This document shows positions 26,069 to 35,671 of a stretch of 64,000 bases of DNA, piece by piece; position 1 is the stretch's first letter; each line of letters begins with the position of its first letter. A program made the position numbers and the translations under genes. Source of the stretch: Palleniella muris (GTDB lineage: Bacteria > Bacteroidota > Bacteroidia > Bacteroidales > Bacteroidaceae); contig NZ_SRZC01000014.1 in the NCBI RefSeq assembly GCF_004792655.1, forward strand, positions 37,075 to 101,074, given 5' to 3'. The notes beneath the pieces were generated by a model. That model saw nothing but the letters and a program-made list of their open reading frames with translations. It ran no database searches and was not told the origin of the DNA.

Positions 26069-26359
26069 ATGTTCCGAAAAAAAGAGAAACTCGTCAGTGA
26101 CATCGTTCTGGAGATACTACGTGTACAAGGGCTTGAAACCCCTCTGCTGCAACGCCGCCTTATAAATTCATGGGAAGAGGTTGCAGGAACGTTGGTGACA
26201 AGGTACACCGGAGAGAAATTCATAAAAAACCAGACATTAATGGTGAAAATAACTAATCCGGCGATGCGGGCAGAACTCGGCATGATGCGTACACAGCTCA
26301 AAGACAGGCTTAATGCACAAGTTGGGGCGCAAGTCATTGCTGAGGTGAGATTCTTTTAG
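26069..26359 (+). CDS. DUF721 (DciA-like) protein
   Basis: This 96-aa protein has the DUF721 core: GLETPLLQRRLINSWEEVAGTLVTRYT, FIKNQTLMVKITNPAMRAELGMMRTQLKDRLN and a final VIAEVRFF. DciA members with this fold help load the DnaB helicase, which fits its place behind recF. Whether this short form is the true loader is inferred. Confidence 0.8.
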   Translation: MFRKKEKLVSDIVLEILRVQGLETPLLQRRLINSWEEVAGTLVTRYTGEKFIKNQTLMVKITNPAMRAELGMMRTQLKDRLNAQVGAQVIAEVRFF

Positions 26360-26426
26360 AAAGACATAGTCTTCGGACAAACTTACAAGTTGACAAATAG
26401 ATAATAACTCAAAAACAAATACAATT

Positions 26427-27350
26427 ATGAAACCTACATTATTCCTACTTGCTGCCGGTATGGGCAGCCGTTACGGTGGTTTGAAACAGTTAGACGGTGT
26501 CGGCCCTAATGGCGAGACAATCATGGATTACAGTATCTATGATGCCATAGAAGCCGGATTCGGAAAGATTGTATGGGTCATCCGCAAAGACTTTGAGGAG
26601 CAGTTCCGCACACAGATACTTTCCAAATATGAAGGAAAGGTGAAATGCGAGCTTTGCTTCCAGTCCATCGATGCTTTGCCTGAGGGATTCACCTGTCCGG
26701 AAGGACGCCAGAAGCCATGGGGTACTAACCATGCGGTCCTTATGGGCAAGGATGTCATCAAAGAACCTTTCTGTGTAATCAACTGCGATGATTTCTATAA
26801 CCGTGACGCATTCAAGGTTATAGGAAAGTTCCTTGCAGAACTTCCTGAGGATGCAAAGGGGCAATACTCTATGGTTGGTTTCCGTGTCGGCAACACTCTT
26901 TCTGAAAACGGAACCGTGTCACGTGGCATCTGCTCAAAAGACGAAAACGGCAACCTTACGACATGTGTCGAGCGTACCAAAATCGGTAAACTGGATAACG
27001 GCGCAGTGGCATTCCGTGCAGACAACAAAGAAGACGGCGAATGGATAACAATAGATGAAAACACTCCGGTTTCTATGAATATGTGGGGATTCACTCCTGA
27101 CTACTTCGAGTATTCTGAAGAGTATTTCAAGGAATTCCTCTCTGACCCTGCAAACATCGAGAACCTCAAATCAGAGTTCTTCATTCCTTTGATGGTGAAC
27201 AAACTCATCAATGAAGGTACAGCGACATGCAAGGTTCTTGACACCACTTCCAAATGGTTTGGAGTGACATACGCTGAGGATCGTCCTGACACTGTGGCAA
27301 GAATCGCATCACTTGTTGATGATGGCACATATCCCAACAAACTGTTCTAA
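26427..27350 (+). CDS. Sugar-phosphate nucleotidyltransferase family protein
   Basis: The 307-aa protein begins MKPTLFLLAAGMGSRYGGLKQLDGVG, the NTP-binding signature of the nucleotidyltransferase fold with its usual Lys. FCVINCDDFYNRDAF carries the metal-binding Asp region. GTVSRGICSKDENGNL and PVSMNMWGFTPDYF are found in similar Bacteroidota proteins. The sugar and nucleotide are unknown; it lacks the C-terminal left-handed helix of GlmU or GlgC. It lies between DUF721 and the DHH phosphoesterase, with 67 and 21 bp gaps. Confidence 0.75.
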   Translation: MKPTLFLLAAGMGSRYGGLKQLDGVGPNGETIMDYSIYDAIEAGFGKIVWVIRKDFEEQFRTQILSKYEGKVKCELCFQSIDALPEGFTCPEGRQKPWGTNHAVLMGKDVIKEPFCVINCDDFYNRDAFKVIGKFLAELPEDAKGQYSMVGFRVGNTLSENGTVSRGICSKDENGNLTTCVERTKIGKLDNGAVAFRADNKEDGEWITIDENTPVSMNMWGFTPDYFEYSEEYFKEFLSDPANIENLKSEFFIPLMVNKLINEGTATCKVLDTTSKWFGVTYAEDRPDTVARIASLVDDGTYPNKLF

Positions 27351-27371
27351 GAAACAAATATATTTTGAATT

Positions 27372-28454
27372 TTGAAACAGACATCACCATTAAGTAAACT
27401 GACAACTGAATATGTTTCTGAGCTCCGCAAACTTATATACGGAGCTCAGAATATTGTTATAACATGTCACCACAACCCTGATGGTGACGCTATCGGCTCT
27501 TCGCTTGCCCTTGCAAGATATATTTCAAAGCTGGGCAAGGAAGTTTCCGTAATAATTCCTGACGCATATCCGGATTTCCTGCAATGGCTTCCCGGCACAC
27601 AGGAGATCATTCGCTTCAACAAGCATCAGGAAAAAGCGGAGATGATGCTGAAGATTAGCGACATAATCTTCTGCCTTGACTATAATACAGTAGAAAGGAC
27701 AGGCGAGATGATGTCAAAGGCTATCTCTTCGTCCGGCGCACAGAAAATCATGATAGACCATCATCTTTCACCGGACATAAATACCGCATGGACATGGTCT
27801 GCTCCGGAAATGTGCTCGACATCCCAAATGGTTTTCCATGTTATAGAAGCATTGGAAAAGGATAAGGAGGACGGATTGTGGCAGACCTTTGATTATGTGG
27901 ACACTGAATGCTGTATAGACAAGCAGATTGCCACGTGCGTTTATTGCGGAATGATGACAGACACCGGTGCGTTTACATACAACAGCGCTGACCCGGAGGT
28001 GTATAATGTCATAGCCAGACTCCTTTCGTATGGCATAAACAAAGACAAAATCTACCGCAATGTATTTTGGACTTTCTCTGTGAATAGAATGCGTCTGTGG
28101 GGACATATACTGCAGAAATTCGTGGTTTCTGATGACGGTCACAGTGCGTATTTCACATTATCACGTGCAGAACTGAGGAAATTCAATTTCGTTAAAGGTG
28201 ACGCGGAAGGTCTTGTCAATATGCCATTGCAGATTCGTGGCATGAAACTTTCCATATCATTGCGGGAAGATACGGAAAAGGACAACCTTATATGGGTCAG
28301 CCTGCGGTCGGTGGATGATTTCCCATGCAACAAGATGTCTGAACAATTCTTTAACGGGGGAGGGCATCTGAACGCTGCCGGTGGCAGGTTGTTTTGCTCT
28401 CTTGAGGAGGCAGAAAAAGTTGTCAGACACGCCATTGCTGAATTTAAATACTAA
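27372..28454 (+). CDS. nrnA: DHH-family phosphoesterase (NrnA-like oligoribonuclease/pAp phosphatase)
   Basis: The 360-aa protein has the DHH core: ITCHHNPDGDAIGSS (31-45), IFCLDYNTVERTG, the DHH motif in IMIDHHLSPD, and the DHHA1-domain motif FNGGGHLNAAGG near the C-terminus. Members degrade short RNA oligomers and 3'-phosphoadenosine 5'-phosphate. No ATG precedes the catalytic motif, so TTG at 27372 (MKQTSPLSKLTTEYV) is the likely start; it lies 22 bp after the nucleotidyltransferase gene, suggesting coupling in one operon. Confidence 0.85.
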   Translation: MKQTSPLSKLTTEYVSELRKLIYGAQNIVITCHHNPDGDAIGSSLALARYISKLGKEVSVIIPDAYPDFLQWLPGTQEIIRFNKHQEKAEMMLKISDIIFCLDYNTVERTGEMMSKAISSSGAQKIMIDHHLSPDINTAWTWSAPEMCSTSQMVFHVIEALEKDKEDGLWQTFDYVDTECCIDKQIATCVYCGMMTDTGAFTYNSADPEVYNVIARLLSYGINKDKIYRNVFWTFSVNRMRLWGHILQKFVVSDDGHSAYFTLSRAELRKFNFVKGDAEGLVNMPLQIRGMKLSISLREDTEKDNLIWVSLRSVDDFPCNKMSEQFFNGGGHLNAAGGRLFCSLEEAEKVVRHAIAEFKY

Positions 28455-28493
28455 TAATTCATAATAACTAAATGTTTATTCGCAAATTATTGC

Positions 28494-28501
28494 TACTTTT
28501 G
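28494..28501 (+). promoter_or_regulatory. -7 promoter box for the DUF4827-glmM pair
   Basis: TACTTTTG matches TAnnTTTG, 32 bases upstream of ATG 28534. The -33 region is weak. Confidence 0.6.
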
Positions 28502-28533
28502 CAGAACAAACATTTAATTAATAGAATCATTCA

Positions 28534-29226
28534 ATGAGAAAACTACTCTACAATCTCTGTTTCGCAGTTGCTGTCTTTGCGTTGTTCAGCTGTAATGACA
28601 CCGAGACCTACGCTGATATGAAGAAGAAGGAAAATGCAGCTATTTCCGAATTCCTTGCAAGAAACACATCAGTGTCACAATCTGTTTTCAACAAGCCAAT
28701 TAGTGTGATTTCCGAGACTGATTTCACAAATAACGGCGAGAAAACTGACACTGCGAAGAATGAGTTTGTGCTGTTTGAGTCCACAGGCATCTATATGCAG
28801 ATTGTGCGTAAAGGTCCTGGTGAAAAAGTGAAGAATGGTGAGACAACAGTGCTTTTGTGCCGTTTCAATGAGTATAACATCCTGACAGACACCCTTCAGC
28901 TGACGAATACGGACAGCCGTTATTCCGTCAGTCTCATACCGGAAGAACTTAGTGTGACAAATTCTTACGGTTCTTTCACCGGCTCTTTCACAAGTCTTTA
29001 TGCAACAGCCATGACATCTGCTTATGGTACTGCTGCGCCAAGCGGCTGGCTTGTGCCGTTGCGCTACATTAATGTCGGCAGGCAAACCTCTGAGGACGAA
29101 GAGATTGCAAAGGTGCGCATCATAGTTCCTTCCACACAGGGGCACCAGTATGCGTCGGCAAGTGTCTATCCTTGCTATTATGAAATAACTTACCAAAGAA
29201 AAGATTCCAAAGAAGATAAAGAATAA
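28534..29226 (+). CDS. DUF4827 lipoprotein
   Basis: The 230-aa protein has a lipoprotein signal ending VFALFSC (Cys20), then an N-terminal helix (YADMKKKENAAISEFLARN) and a beta-rich domain with YMQIVRKGPGEKVKNGETTVLLCRFNEYNI. This looks like the FKBP-like fold region described for some Bacteroidota lipoproteins, but catalytic residues cannot be judged. Its stop is followed after three bases by the mutase ATG, so the two genes are co-translated. Confidence 0.75.
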   Translation: MRKLLYNLCFAVAVFALFSCNDTETYADMKKKENAAISEFLARNTSVSQSVFNKPISVISETDFTNNGEKTDTAKNEFVLFESTGIYMQIVRKGPGEKVKNGETTVLLCRFNEYNILTDTLQLTNTDSRYSVSLIPEELSVTNSYGSFTGSFTSLYATAMTSAYGTAAPSGWLVPLRYINVGRQTSEDEEIAKVRIIVPSTQGHQYASASVYPCYYEITYQRKDSKEDKE

Positions 29227-29229
29227 ATA

Positions 29230-30669
29230 ATGTCACTGATAAAATCAATTTCCGGTATCCGTGGAACAATCGGCGGTCCGGCAGGGGATACTCTTAATCC
29301 TCTTGACATCGTGAAGTTCACCTCGGCTTATGCCACACTCATACGCAAATCCACACAGGAAGAGGAGAGGTATACGCCTACAAACAGGATTGTTGTCGGA
29401 AGAGACGCGCGCATTTCCGGTGAGATGGTGAAGAATGTTGTGTGCGGAACCCTTATGGGAATGGGATTCGATGTTATAAACATCGGACTTGCATCAACAC
29501 CAACAACGGAACTTGCTGTGACAATGGCACATGCAGACGGTGGCATCATCATCACAGCATCCCACAATCCCCGCCATTGGAACGCCTTGAAACTGCTTAA
29601 CCGTCATGGCGAATTCCTCAACGCCACAGAAGGTAATGAGGTTCTTTCCATAGCGGAAGCAGAGGCCTTTGACTACGCTGATGTTGACAATCTTGGACAA
29701 TACACAGAAGAAAATTTTGATGAACGCCATATACAGAGCGTGCTTGACCTGAAACTTGTTGACGTTGAAGCTGTCAAGAAGGCAAAATTCAATGTTTGTG
29801 TCGACTCAATCAACTCTGTGGGTGGTATCATACTGCCGAAACTTCTTGAACGCCTTGGGGTAGGCTACACTTTCCTCAATAAGGAGGCTGACGGCGATTT
29901 CCGGCATAATCCGGAACCATTGGAGAAAAACCTCACTGGCATTATGGACGAAATGAAAACAGGAAAGTATGACTTGGGTATAGTTGTTGACCCGGATGTC
30001 GATCGTCTTGCATTTATCTGTGAGGACGGAAAAATGTTCGGTGAAGAATATACTCTTGTCTCTGTCGCTGACTACATCCTTTCCGAAATGGAGAAAAACG
30101 CAAAAGAGGAAGGCACATCGTTGCCGGCACTCAATACCGTTTCCAACCTTTCTTCCACACGTGCGCTGCGTGATGTGACAGAGGCACACGGAGGCACATA
30201 CACAGCTGCGGCAGTAGGTGAGGTCAATGTGACTACAAAGATGAAGGAAGTCGGTGCAGTGATAGGAGGTGAAGGCAACGGCGGTGTAATCTATCCGGAC
30301 AGCCATTATGGCAGAGACGCGTTGACAGGAATAGGACTTTTCCTTTCTTCATTGGCGCATAAAGGCATTTCAGCAAGCGCATTGCGTGCCACATTCCCTG
30401 AATATTTCATAGCTAAGAACCGTATCGACCTTACTCCTGACACTGATGTCGATGCCATCTTGGTGCAGGTGAAGGAGAAATATGCCAAGGAAAAGGATGT
30501 GCAAGTCAATGATATTGACGGTGTTAAGCTCGATTTTCCTGACAAATGGGTGCATCTCCGCAAGTCAAACACTGAGCCAATAATCCGCGTTTACTCAGAA
30601 GCACACTCTATGGAAGAGGCTGATCAGCTCGGCAAGAGTATCATGGACATCGTGTATGCCATGGTGTAA
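29230..30669 (+). CDS. glmM: Phosphoglucosamine mutase
   Basis: The 479-aa alpha-D-phosphohexomutase has active-site Ser111 in ITASHNPRHWN, the Mg2+ loop DPDVDRLAF (about residue 257-265), a sugar-binding GGEGNGGVIYPDSHYGRDAL and the phosphate-binding RKSNTEPIIRVYSEA near the C-terminus. It converts glucosamine-6-phosphate to glucosamine-1-phosphate for peptidoglycan and LPS. Phosphomannomutase or phosphoglucomutase activity is an alternative, since the family is hard to split by motif. It is co-transcribed with the DUF4827 gene. Confidence 0.85.
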   Translation: MSLIKSISGIRGTIGGPAGDTLNPLDIVKFTSAYATLIRKSTQEEERYTPTNRIVVGRDARISGEMVKNVVCGTLMGMGFDVINIGLASTPTTELAVTMAHADGGIIITASHNPRHWNALKLLNRHGEFLNATEGNEVLSIAEAEAFDYADVDNLGQYTEENFDERHIQSVLDLKLVDVEAVKKAKFNVCVDSINSVGGIILPKLLERLGVGYTFLNKEADGDFRHNPEPLEKNLTGIMDEMKTGKYDLGIVVDPDVDRLAFICEDGKMFGEEYTLVSVADYILSEMEKNAKEEGTSLPALNTVSNLSSTRALRDVTEAHGGTYTAAAVGEVNVTTKMKEVGAVIGGEGNGGVIYPDSHYGRDALTGIGLFLSSLAHKGISASALRATFPEYFIAKNRIDLTPDTDVDAILVQVKEKYAKEKDVQVNDIDGVKLDFPDKWVHLRKSNTEPIIRVYSEAHSMEEADQLGKSIMDIVYAMV

Positions 30670-30703
30670 CCGGCTGAAAGTTTGCTTTTTACATACAAGG
30701 TAT

Positions 30704-30757
30704 TTATAAGACACAAGGCTGTCCGGCAATTTTGCCGGACAGCCTTGTGTCTTATAA
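30704..30757. terminator. 54-bp perfect palindrome downstream of glmM
   Basis: Two 26-base arms starting TTATAAGACACAAGGCTGTC are perfectly complementary around a TT centre. It lies 35 bp after glmM and 226 bp from the convergent pepT end. No T-run follows on the plus strand. It may act as a terminator for both directions or as a cruciform-forming site. Confidence 0.65.
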
Positions 30758-30834
30758 ATTATATCGGTGGCAGGTAAAATCAAACGTAACCTCTCGTTGT
30801 GAAACATTCGTGCAGATAGGTCTCAAAAGGTGAG

Positions 30835-30944
30835 GCGTTGGCATGTGTTGCAAAAGGTAACACTTGGCAAGGCGAAATGTTACCTTTCACTATACAAAAG
30901 GTAACCCTTTGCCGGACAAAAGGTTACCTTTCGTGAATGCTTTT
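30835..30944. repeat. 22-bp-period tandem array 3 (four clear units, one degenerate)
   Basis: Cores at 30857 (GTAACA), 30879 (GTTACC), 30901 (GTAACC) and 30923 (GTTACC) are exactly 22 bases apart. A degenerate unit at 30835 keeps the GCAAAAG end. CAAAAG precedes three of the four clear cores. An isolated GTAACC at 30786 is out of phase. The array lies between the convergent glmM and pepT genes. Confidence 0.85.
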
Positions 30945-30982
30945 TTACGGAGTTCGTAGCCCTGCTATTATGGACATTAGGA

Positions 30983-32209
30983 TTAGTCGTTATATTCCGC
31001 TGTTATCTCACATATCTTGATGATAGTGTTCATTGCCTTTTCCATTACCTGGCAGGAAACAAACTCGTAAGGACCATGGAAGTTCACGCCACCTGCGAAT
31101 ATGTTAGGGCATGGCAATCCTTTGAAAGACAGCTGTGCACCGTCAGTGCCGCCGCGGATAGGTTCCACGCGTGGCGGAACGTCACATTCCTGCATGGCGT
31201 GGAGCACAATGTCGATGACATGCATCTGAGGGTCAATCTTCTCCTTCATGTTGTAGTACTGGTCGTTGACATCGACAGTGACAGTCCCTTCGCCATATTT
31301 CTCGTTCAGCTGATCTCCAACTTTCTTGATGAAAATCTTGCGGTCCTCAAATTTCTGCCGGTCATGGTCGCGGATGATATATGAAAGTTTTGCACATTCA
31401 ATGCCGCTGTCAATGTGCAGGAGATGATAGAAGCCTTCGTACCCCTCTGTTGTCTCAGGGCGTTCGTCGGCAGGCATCATGTTTGCAAATTCCATTGCTA
31501 TGATGTTGGCATTGAGCATCTTGCCCTTTGCATATCCGGGGTGCACGCTGACACCTTTTATTGTCACCTTTGCTCCGGCAGCATTGAAATTCTCGTACTC
31601 AAGGTCGCCAAGGTCCCCGCCGTCAATGGTGTATGCCCACTCGCATCCGAATTTCTCAACGTCAAAATGGTGTGCACCCATACCAATCTCTTCGTCAGGG
31701 TTGAAGGCGACACGAATCCTGCCATGCTTCACTTCCGGATGCTCTTTAAGCCATACCATTGCCTGAATGATTTCGGAAATGCCCGCCTTGTCATCAGCAC
31801 CAAGCAGTGTTGTGCCGTCTGTCACAATGAGGTCTTCGCCCTTATGCTGCAGCAGCTCCGGGAATTTGGCAGGGGAGGAGACTATGCCTTCAGAAAGCAC
31901 GATGTCCCCACCGTCATAGTTCTCCACTATGCGTGCCTTGATGTTAGCACCTGAACAGTCAGGAGAAGTGTCGTAGTGGGCGATGAAACCGATAGTCGGC
32001 ACCTCCTTCTTGATGTTTGATGGCAGGGTTGCGTAGACATAACCCATTTCGTCCATCTCGACATCATCAAGGCCTTCATTTTCGAGTTCCTCTTTAAGAT
32101 AACGTGCAAATGCCATCTGCTTTTCCGGCGTGCTTGGCACAGTCTGCGACTCTTCTGACGACTGAGTGTCAAATTTGGTATAGTTAATAAAGCGTTCTAT
32201 TAGGTTCAT
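30983..32209 (-). CDS. pepT: Peptidase T (tripeptidase)
   Basis: The 408-aa M20-family zinc exopeptidase removes the N-terminal residue of tripeptides. Metal and catalytic motifs are [13 protein letters not shown] (His and Asp), LLGADDKAG (bridging Asp), [15 protein letters not shown] (catalytic and metal Glu) and [22 protein letters not shown] towards the end. [10 protein letters not shown] begins the dimerisation domain. Length matches E. coli PepT (408 aa). It lies 109 bp downstream of trmD on the same strand. Confidence 0.95.
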   Translation of the reverse strand: MNLIERFINYTKFDTQSSEESQTVPSTPEKQMAFARYLKEELENEGLDDVEMDEMGYVYATLPSNIKKEVPTIGFIAHYDTSPDCSGANIKARIVENYDGGDIVLSEGIVSSPAKFPELLQHKGEDLIVTDGTTLLGADDKAGISEIIQAMVWLKEHPEVKHGRIRVAFNPDEEIGMGAHHFDVEKFGCEWAYTIDGGDLGDLEYENFNAAGAKVTIKGVSVHPGYAKGKMLNANIIAMEFANMMPADERPETTEGYEGFYHLLHIDSGIECAKLSYIIRDHDRQKFEDRKIFIKKVGDQLNEKYGEGTVTVDVNDQYYNMKEKIDPQMHVIDIVLHAMQECDVPPRVEPIRGGTDGAQLSFKGLPCPNIFAGGVNFHGPYEFVSCQVMEKAMNTIIKICEITAEYND

Positions 32210-32318
32210 TTGATATAGGTTTTATGTTTTGATTTTAGTGAATTGTTTCTTTAAGGATAATACTTAATGTCTTGACAATATGCACTTTGCCTTTTTGTCA
32301 TGAAATTGATGTGGAGGA

Positions 32319-32993
32319 TTATTTCAAAAGGTCAGGGCGTAGGGCTTTTGTTCTTGCTATAGCCTGCTCCATTTCCCATTCCTTGATTTTCGCCTCATGC
32401 CCCGACAGTAGGATGTCCGGCACTCGCCAGCCTTTGTATTCGGCAGGGCGTGTGTAGATAGGGGCGGACAGCAGGTCATCCTGAAAACAGTCAGAGAAGG
32501 CAGACTGTTCATCCCCGATTACGCCGGGGATGAGTCTGACGATAGCGTCAGCCATGACGGCGGCAGGCAGTTCTCCGCCTGTCAGCACGAAATCGCCTAT
32601 ACTGATTTCGCGTGTGATGAGGTGGTCACGCACTCGCTGGTCTATTCCCTTGTAATGTCCTGCAAGGATGATGATGTTCTCCTTCATTGACAAATCGTTG
32701 GCGACATGCTGGTTGAACTGTTCTCCGTCAGGCGATGTGAATATGATTTCGTCATAGTCGCGCTCAGCCTTCAGGGCGGAGATGCAGCGGTCGATAGGCT
32801 CTATCTGCATTACCATGCCCGCGAATCCGCCATACGGATAGTCGTCAACACGCTTCCATTTATCAAGTGTATAGTCACGAAGGTTGTGGACATGTATCTC
32901 CACAAGCCCTTTTTTCTGTGCTCTTGCCAAGATGCTTTCGTTCATGAACGGTTCAAGCATTTGCGGCAATACTGTTATAATATCTATTCTCAT
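32319..32993 (-). CDS. trmD: tRNA (guanine37-N1)-methyltransferase
   Basis: The 224-aa SPOUT-class enzyme adds the m1G37 mark that prevents frameshifting. [16 protein letters not shown] is the conserved start. The trefoil knot is formed by [29 protein letters not shown] and [11 protein letters not shown]; catalytic Asp lies in [11 protein letters not shown] or its neighbourhood as in homologues. [14 protein letters not shown] is also typical. A TACTTTTG promoter box ends seven bases before the ATG, so the mRNA has almost no leader. Confidence 0.96.
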   Translation of the reverse strand: MRIDIITVLPQMLEPFMNESILARAQKKGLVEIHVHNLRDYTLDKWKRVDDYPYGGFAGMVMQIEPIDRCISALKAERDYDEIIFTSPDGEQFNQHVANDLSMKENIIILAGHYKGIDQRVRDHLITREISIGDFVLTGGELPAAVMADAIVRLIPGVIGDEQSAFSDCFQDDLLSAPIYTRPAEYKGWRVPDILLSGHEAKIKEWEMEQAIARTKALRPDLLK

Positions 32994-33000
32994 TTCTCTG

Positions 33001-33008
33001 CAAAAGTA
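33001..33008 (-). promoter_or_regulatory. -7 promoter box for trmD
   Basis: The minus strand reads TACTTTTG, an exact TAnnTTTG match. Only seven bases separate it from the trmD ATG. Confidence 0.6.
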
Positions 33009-33071
33009 CAAAAGTTTTTTGAATTAACACAAATTTAGCGTGGATTATGCGTTTTTCTTTGAAAAAATTAT

Positions 33072-33079
33072 TAATTTTG
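33072..33079 (+). promoter_or_regulatory. -7 promoter box for the DapA-family operon
   Basis: TAATTTTG matches TAnnTTTG, 36 bases before ATG 33116, and is divergent from the trmD box. The TTTG at 33058-33061 is too close for a -33. Confidence 0.6.
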
Positions 33080-33115
33080 CAATCAAACTATAACAATAAC
33101 TAACTTATTTGAATT

Positions 33116-34057
33116 ATGATAGATTTGATGAAAACACCGCTAAGCGGTATTGTACCACCCCTTGTGACACCCCTTGTTGATAACGAGACCGTCGATGTCC
33201 CAAGTCTTGAACGCCTGATAGAGCATCTCATTGCAGGAGGTGTCCATGGTCTTTTTGTCCTTGGCACGACAGGTGAGGAGCAGTCATTGTCGTTCAGTGT
33301 CCGCGAACAGATGATTCGTGAGTCATGCCGTATAAACAACGGTCGTCTGCCGATACTTGTATGTATCACAGAAACGTCAATCGTTGAGGCTGTCAACCTT
33401 GCCAACATAGCAAAGGAATGCGGAGCAGACGGTCTTGTCTCTGCCCCTCCGTATTATTTTGCGACAGGACAACCTGAGCTGGCTCAGTTCTATGAAGAGC
33501 TTGTGCCACAGCTTCCTCTTCCTGTGTTCCTGTACAACATGCCATCCCATGTGAAGGTTAATTTCGCTCCGGAGACAGTTGCCCGTCTGGCAAAGATGAA
33601 GCAGGTTGTCGGTCTGAAGGACTCTTCCGCCAATGGTGTTTATTTCCAGAGTGTCATGTATGAGGCACGCAAGGTCAATCCGGACTTCATGATGTTCTGC
33701 GGTCCTGAGGAGATGACAGGCGAATGTGTGATGATGGGTGCTAACGGTGGCGTCAACGGTGGTGCCAACATGTTCCCTGAACTGTATGTTGCAATGTACA
33801 ATGCAGCAAAGGAAAAGGATGTGGAGAAACTTGTGGAGCTGCAGAGTATCATTATGCAGATAAGCCGCACCATATATACTATTGGCCGTCATGGTTCAAG
33901 CTATCTGAAGGGATTGAAGTGCGCTTGCCAGCAGCTTGGCGTGATTGATGACGACTTTGTGGCTTCTCCTTTCTACAAGTTTGACAAACCGGAGCGTGAC
34001 AAGGTTACGATAGCCCTTGCAAAACTGAATATGGAGCATGGCAAACTGAAACTATAA
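33116..34057 (+). CDS. DapA/NanA-family aldolase (dihydrodipicolinate synthase-like)
   Basis: The 313-aa TIM-barrel protein has the class I aldolase set: GTTGE (50-54), Tyr140 in FLYNMPS and Schiff-base Lys168 in VVGLKDSS. Housekeeping DapA has a pyruvate-binding Arg near residue 138, which I cannot place here, and the gene sits in a transport/sugar cluster. It is therefore more likely a keto-acid sugar aldolase or dehydratase, such as sialate lyase or a 2-keto-3-deoxy acid lyase. The substrate is unknown. The symporter gene follows 34 bp downstream. Confidence 0.75.
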   Translation: MIDLMKTPLSGIVPPLVTPLVDNETVDVPSLERLIEHLIAGGVHGLFVLGTTGEEQSLSFSVREQMIRESCRINNGRLPILVCITETSIVEAVNLANIAKECGADGLVSAPPYYFATGQPELAQFYEELVPQLPLPVFLYNMPSHVKVNFAPETVARLAKMKQVVGLKDSSANGVYFQSVMYEARKVNPDFMMFCGPEEMTGECVMMGANGGVNGGANMFPELYVAMYNAAKEKDVEKLVELQSIIMQISRTIYTIGRHGSSYLKGLKCACQQLGVIDDDFVASPFYKFDKPERDKVTIALAKLNMEHGKLKL

Positions 34058-34091
34058 AAACACATACACAACTAACCTTACAATCTTTGCT

Positions 34092-35609
34092 ATGCACATA
34101 ATCGATGTTTTAGTTTTCCTTGTATTTACAGGCGGTATAGTCCTGATGGGCAGCTTGTTTTACAGCAAGGACACCAGTGCCAAGGAATTTACAAACGCAG
34201 GAAGGAGTATTCCCGGATGGGTTGTGGGAATGAGTATTTTCTCCACATTCGTTTCAAGTATCTCGTATCTTGGAAATCCGGGAAAGGCCTATGCTTCGGA
34301 CTGGAACCCGTTTGTCTTTGGAATAAGCATACCCATAGCCTGCTGGATAGCGGCAAAATGGTTTGTGCCTTTTTACAGGAACCATGACAGTGTGTCGGCC
34401 TACGCTTTTCTTGAAGAGCGTTTCGGTCCATGGGCAAGAATCTATGCTTCGGCATGTTATTTGCTGACACAGGTAGCGCGTATGGGTTCCATACTCTTCC
34501 TGCTGGCAATGCCTATGAACATTCTGATGGGATGGGATTTGCGTACCGTAATTATCATAACCTCCATTGCAATCATCTTCTATTCGATGCTTGGCGGTAT
34601 GAAGGCTGTGATATGGACGGAGGCGATTCAGGGCTTTATATTAATAGGTGGTGCATTGGTATGCCTTGGCGTGCTGATGTTCTCCATGCCGGAAGGGCCG
34701 ATGCAGGCTATTCAGATAGGGTGGGACACACTTGATGAAGCAGGAAGGAACAAGTTCTCTTTGGGCTCATTCTCCTTGACTGACCTTTCACACTCAACTT
34801 TCTGGGTGTGCCTGATTTATGGCGTGTTCATCAATCTCCAGAACTATGGCATAGACCAGAACTATGTTCAGCGTTACCATACGGCAAAGACAGAGCGTGA
34901 GGCAAAGAACGCTGCACTTTTCGGTGGTTGGCTTTATATTCCTGTGTCAGCATTGTTCTTTCTGATAGGCACCTGCTTGTTCAGTTACTATAAAGTGTTC
35001 CCGGATGCACAAGTTGCTGCTTTCGAGGCGGCAGGCAAGACGGACTATGTCTTTCCTTATTTCATGGTTCACTCATTGCCGACAGGTCTGACAGGTCTGC
35101 TCATTGCCAGTGTGTTCGCTGCCGGCATGTCAACGGTTGCAACCTCGGTGACATCATGTTCGACAATCCTTCTGACGGATTATTGGATGCGTATGCGCAA
35201 GCACGTTCACCGTAAGGGACATGACCATAGCCGGGGTATTGGTGACAAGGAGCATCTTATGGTTCTGAAGCTCGGTTCAGTCCTTATCGGAGTCCTTGGA
35301 ATATGTGTTGCCCTTGCTTTGGTGAATGTGGACAGCATCCTTGATGCATGGTGGAAATTGTCATCAATCTTCTCCGGCGGAATGCTTGGACTGTTCCTGC
35401 TTGGCTATCTTTCGACAAAGGTCAAGAACATTCATGCTGTCATTGGTGTGCTCTGTGGCTTTGCTGTCATAGCATGGATTTCGGCATGGAACTGGATAGG
35501 GCTTCCTAATCCCGGATTGCATGAGTACCTTGCCATTGTGCTTGGCACGATGACAATATTCATCGTAGGTTTCGCCCTTGTGCTGTTCATTCCTGTAAAG
35601 AAGAAATGA
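34092..35609 (+). CDS. Sodium:solute symporter (SSS family)
   Basis: The 505-aa protein has about 13 membrane helices. Family features are YSKDTSAKEFTNAGRSIPGWVVGMSIFSTFVSSISYLGNPG near the start, SMLGGMKAVIWTEAIQGFILIGG, and YGVFINLQNYGIDQNYVQRYHTAK, typical of SSS transporters for sugars or organic acids. It lies between the DapA-family gene and L-fucose isomerase, so a sugar or sugar acid is a reasonable guess for the substrate. Confidence 0.85.
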   Translation: MHIIDVLVFLVFTGGIVLMGSLFYSKDTSAKEFTNAGRSIPGWVVGMSIFSTFVSSISYLGNPGKAYASDWNPFVFGISIPIACWIAAKWFVPFYRNHDSVSAYAFLEERFGPWARIYASACYLLTQVARMGSILFLLAMPMNILMGWDLRTVIIITSIAIIFYSMLGGMKAVIWTEAIQGFILIGGALVCLGVLMFSMPEGPMQAIQIGWDTLDEAGRNKFSLGSFSLTDLSHSTFWVCLIYGVFINLQNYGIDQNYVQRYHTAKTEREAKNAALFGGWLYIPVSALFFLIGTCLFSYYKVFPDAQVAAFEAAGKTDYVFPYFMVHSLPTGLTGLLIASVFAAGMSTVATSVTSCSTILLTDYWMRMRKHVHRKGHDHSRGIGDKEHLMVLKLGSVLIGVLGICVALALVNVDSILDAWWKLSSIFSGGMLGLFLLGYLSTKVKNIHAVIGVLCGFAVIAWISAWNWIGLPNPGLHEYLAIVLGTMTIFIVGFALVLFIPVKKK

Positions 35610-35671
35610 CAAAACATTGTTATTGAGACAAATTAAATTATAAAGCAAAACAAATACAAATTATTATATTT

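Noticed and set aside
33116..34057. Housekeeping dapA of lysine synthesis
   Set aside because: Catalytic Lys and Tyr are present, but the gene is in a transporter/isomerase operon and is longer and more divergent than expected; a catabolic lyase is more likely.
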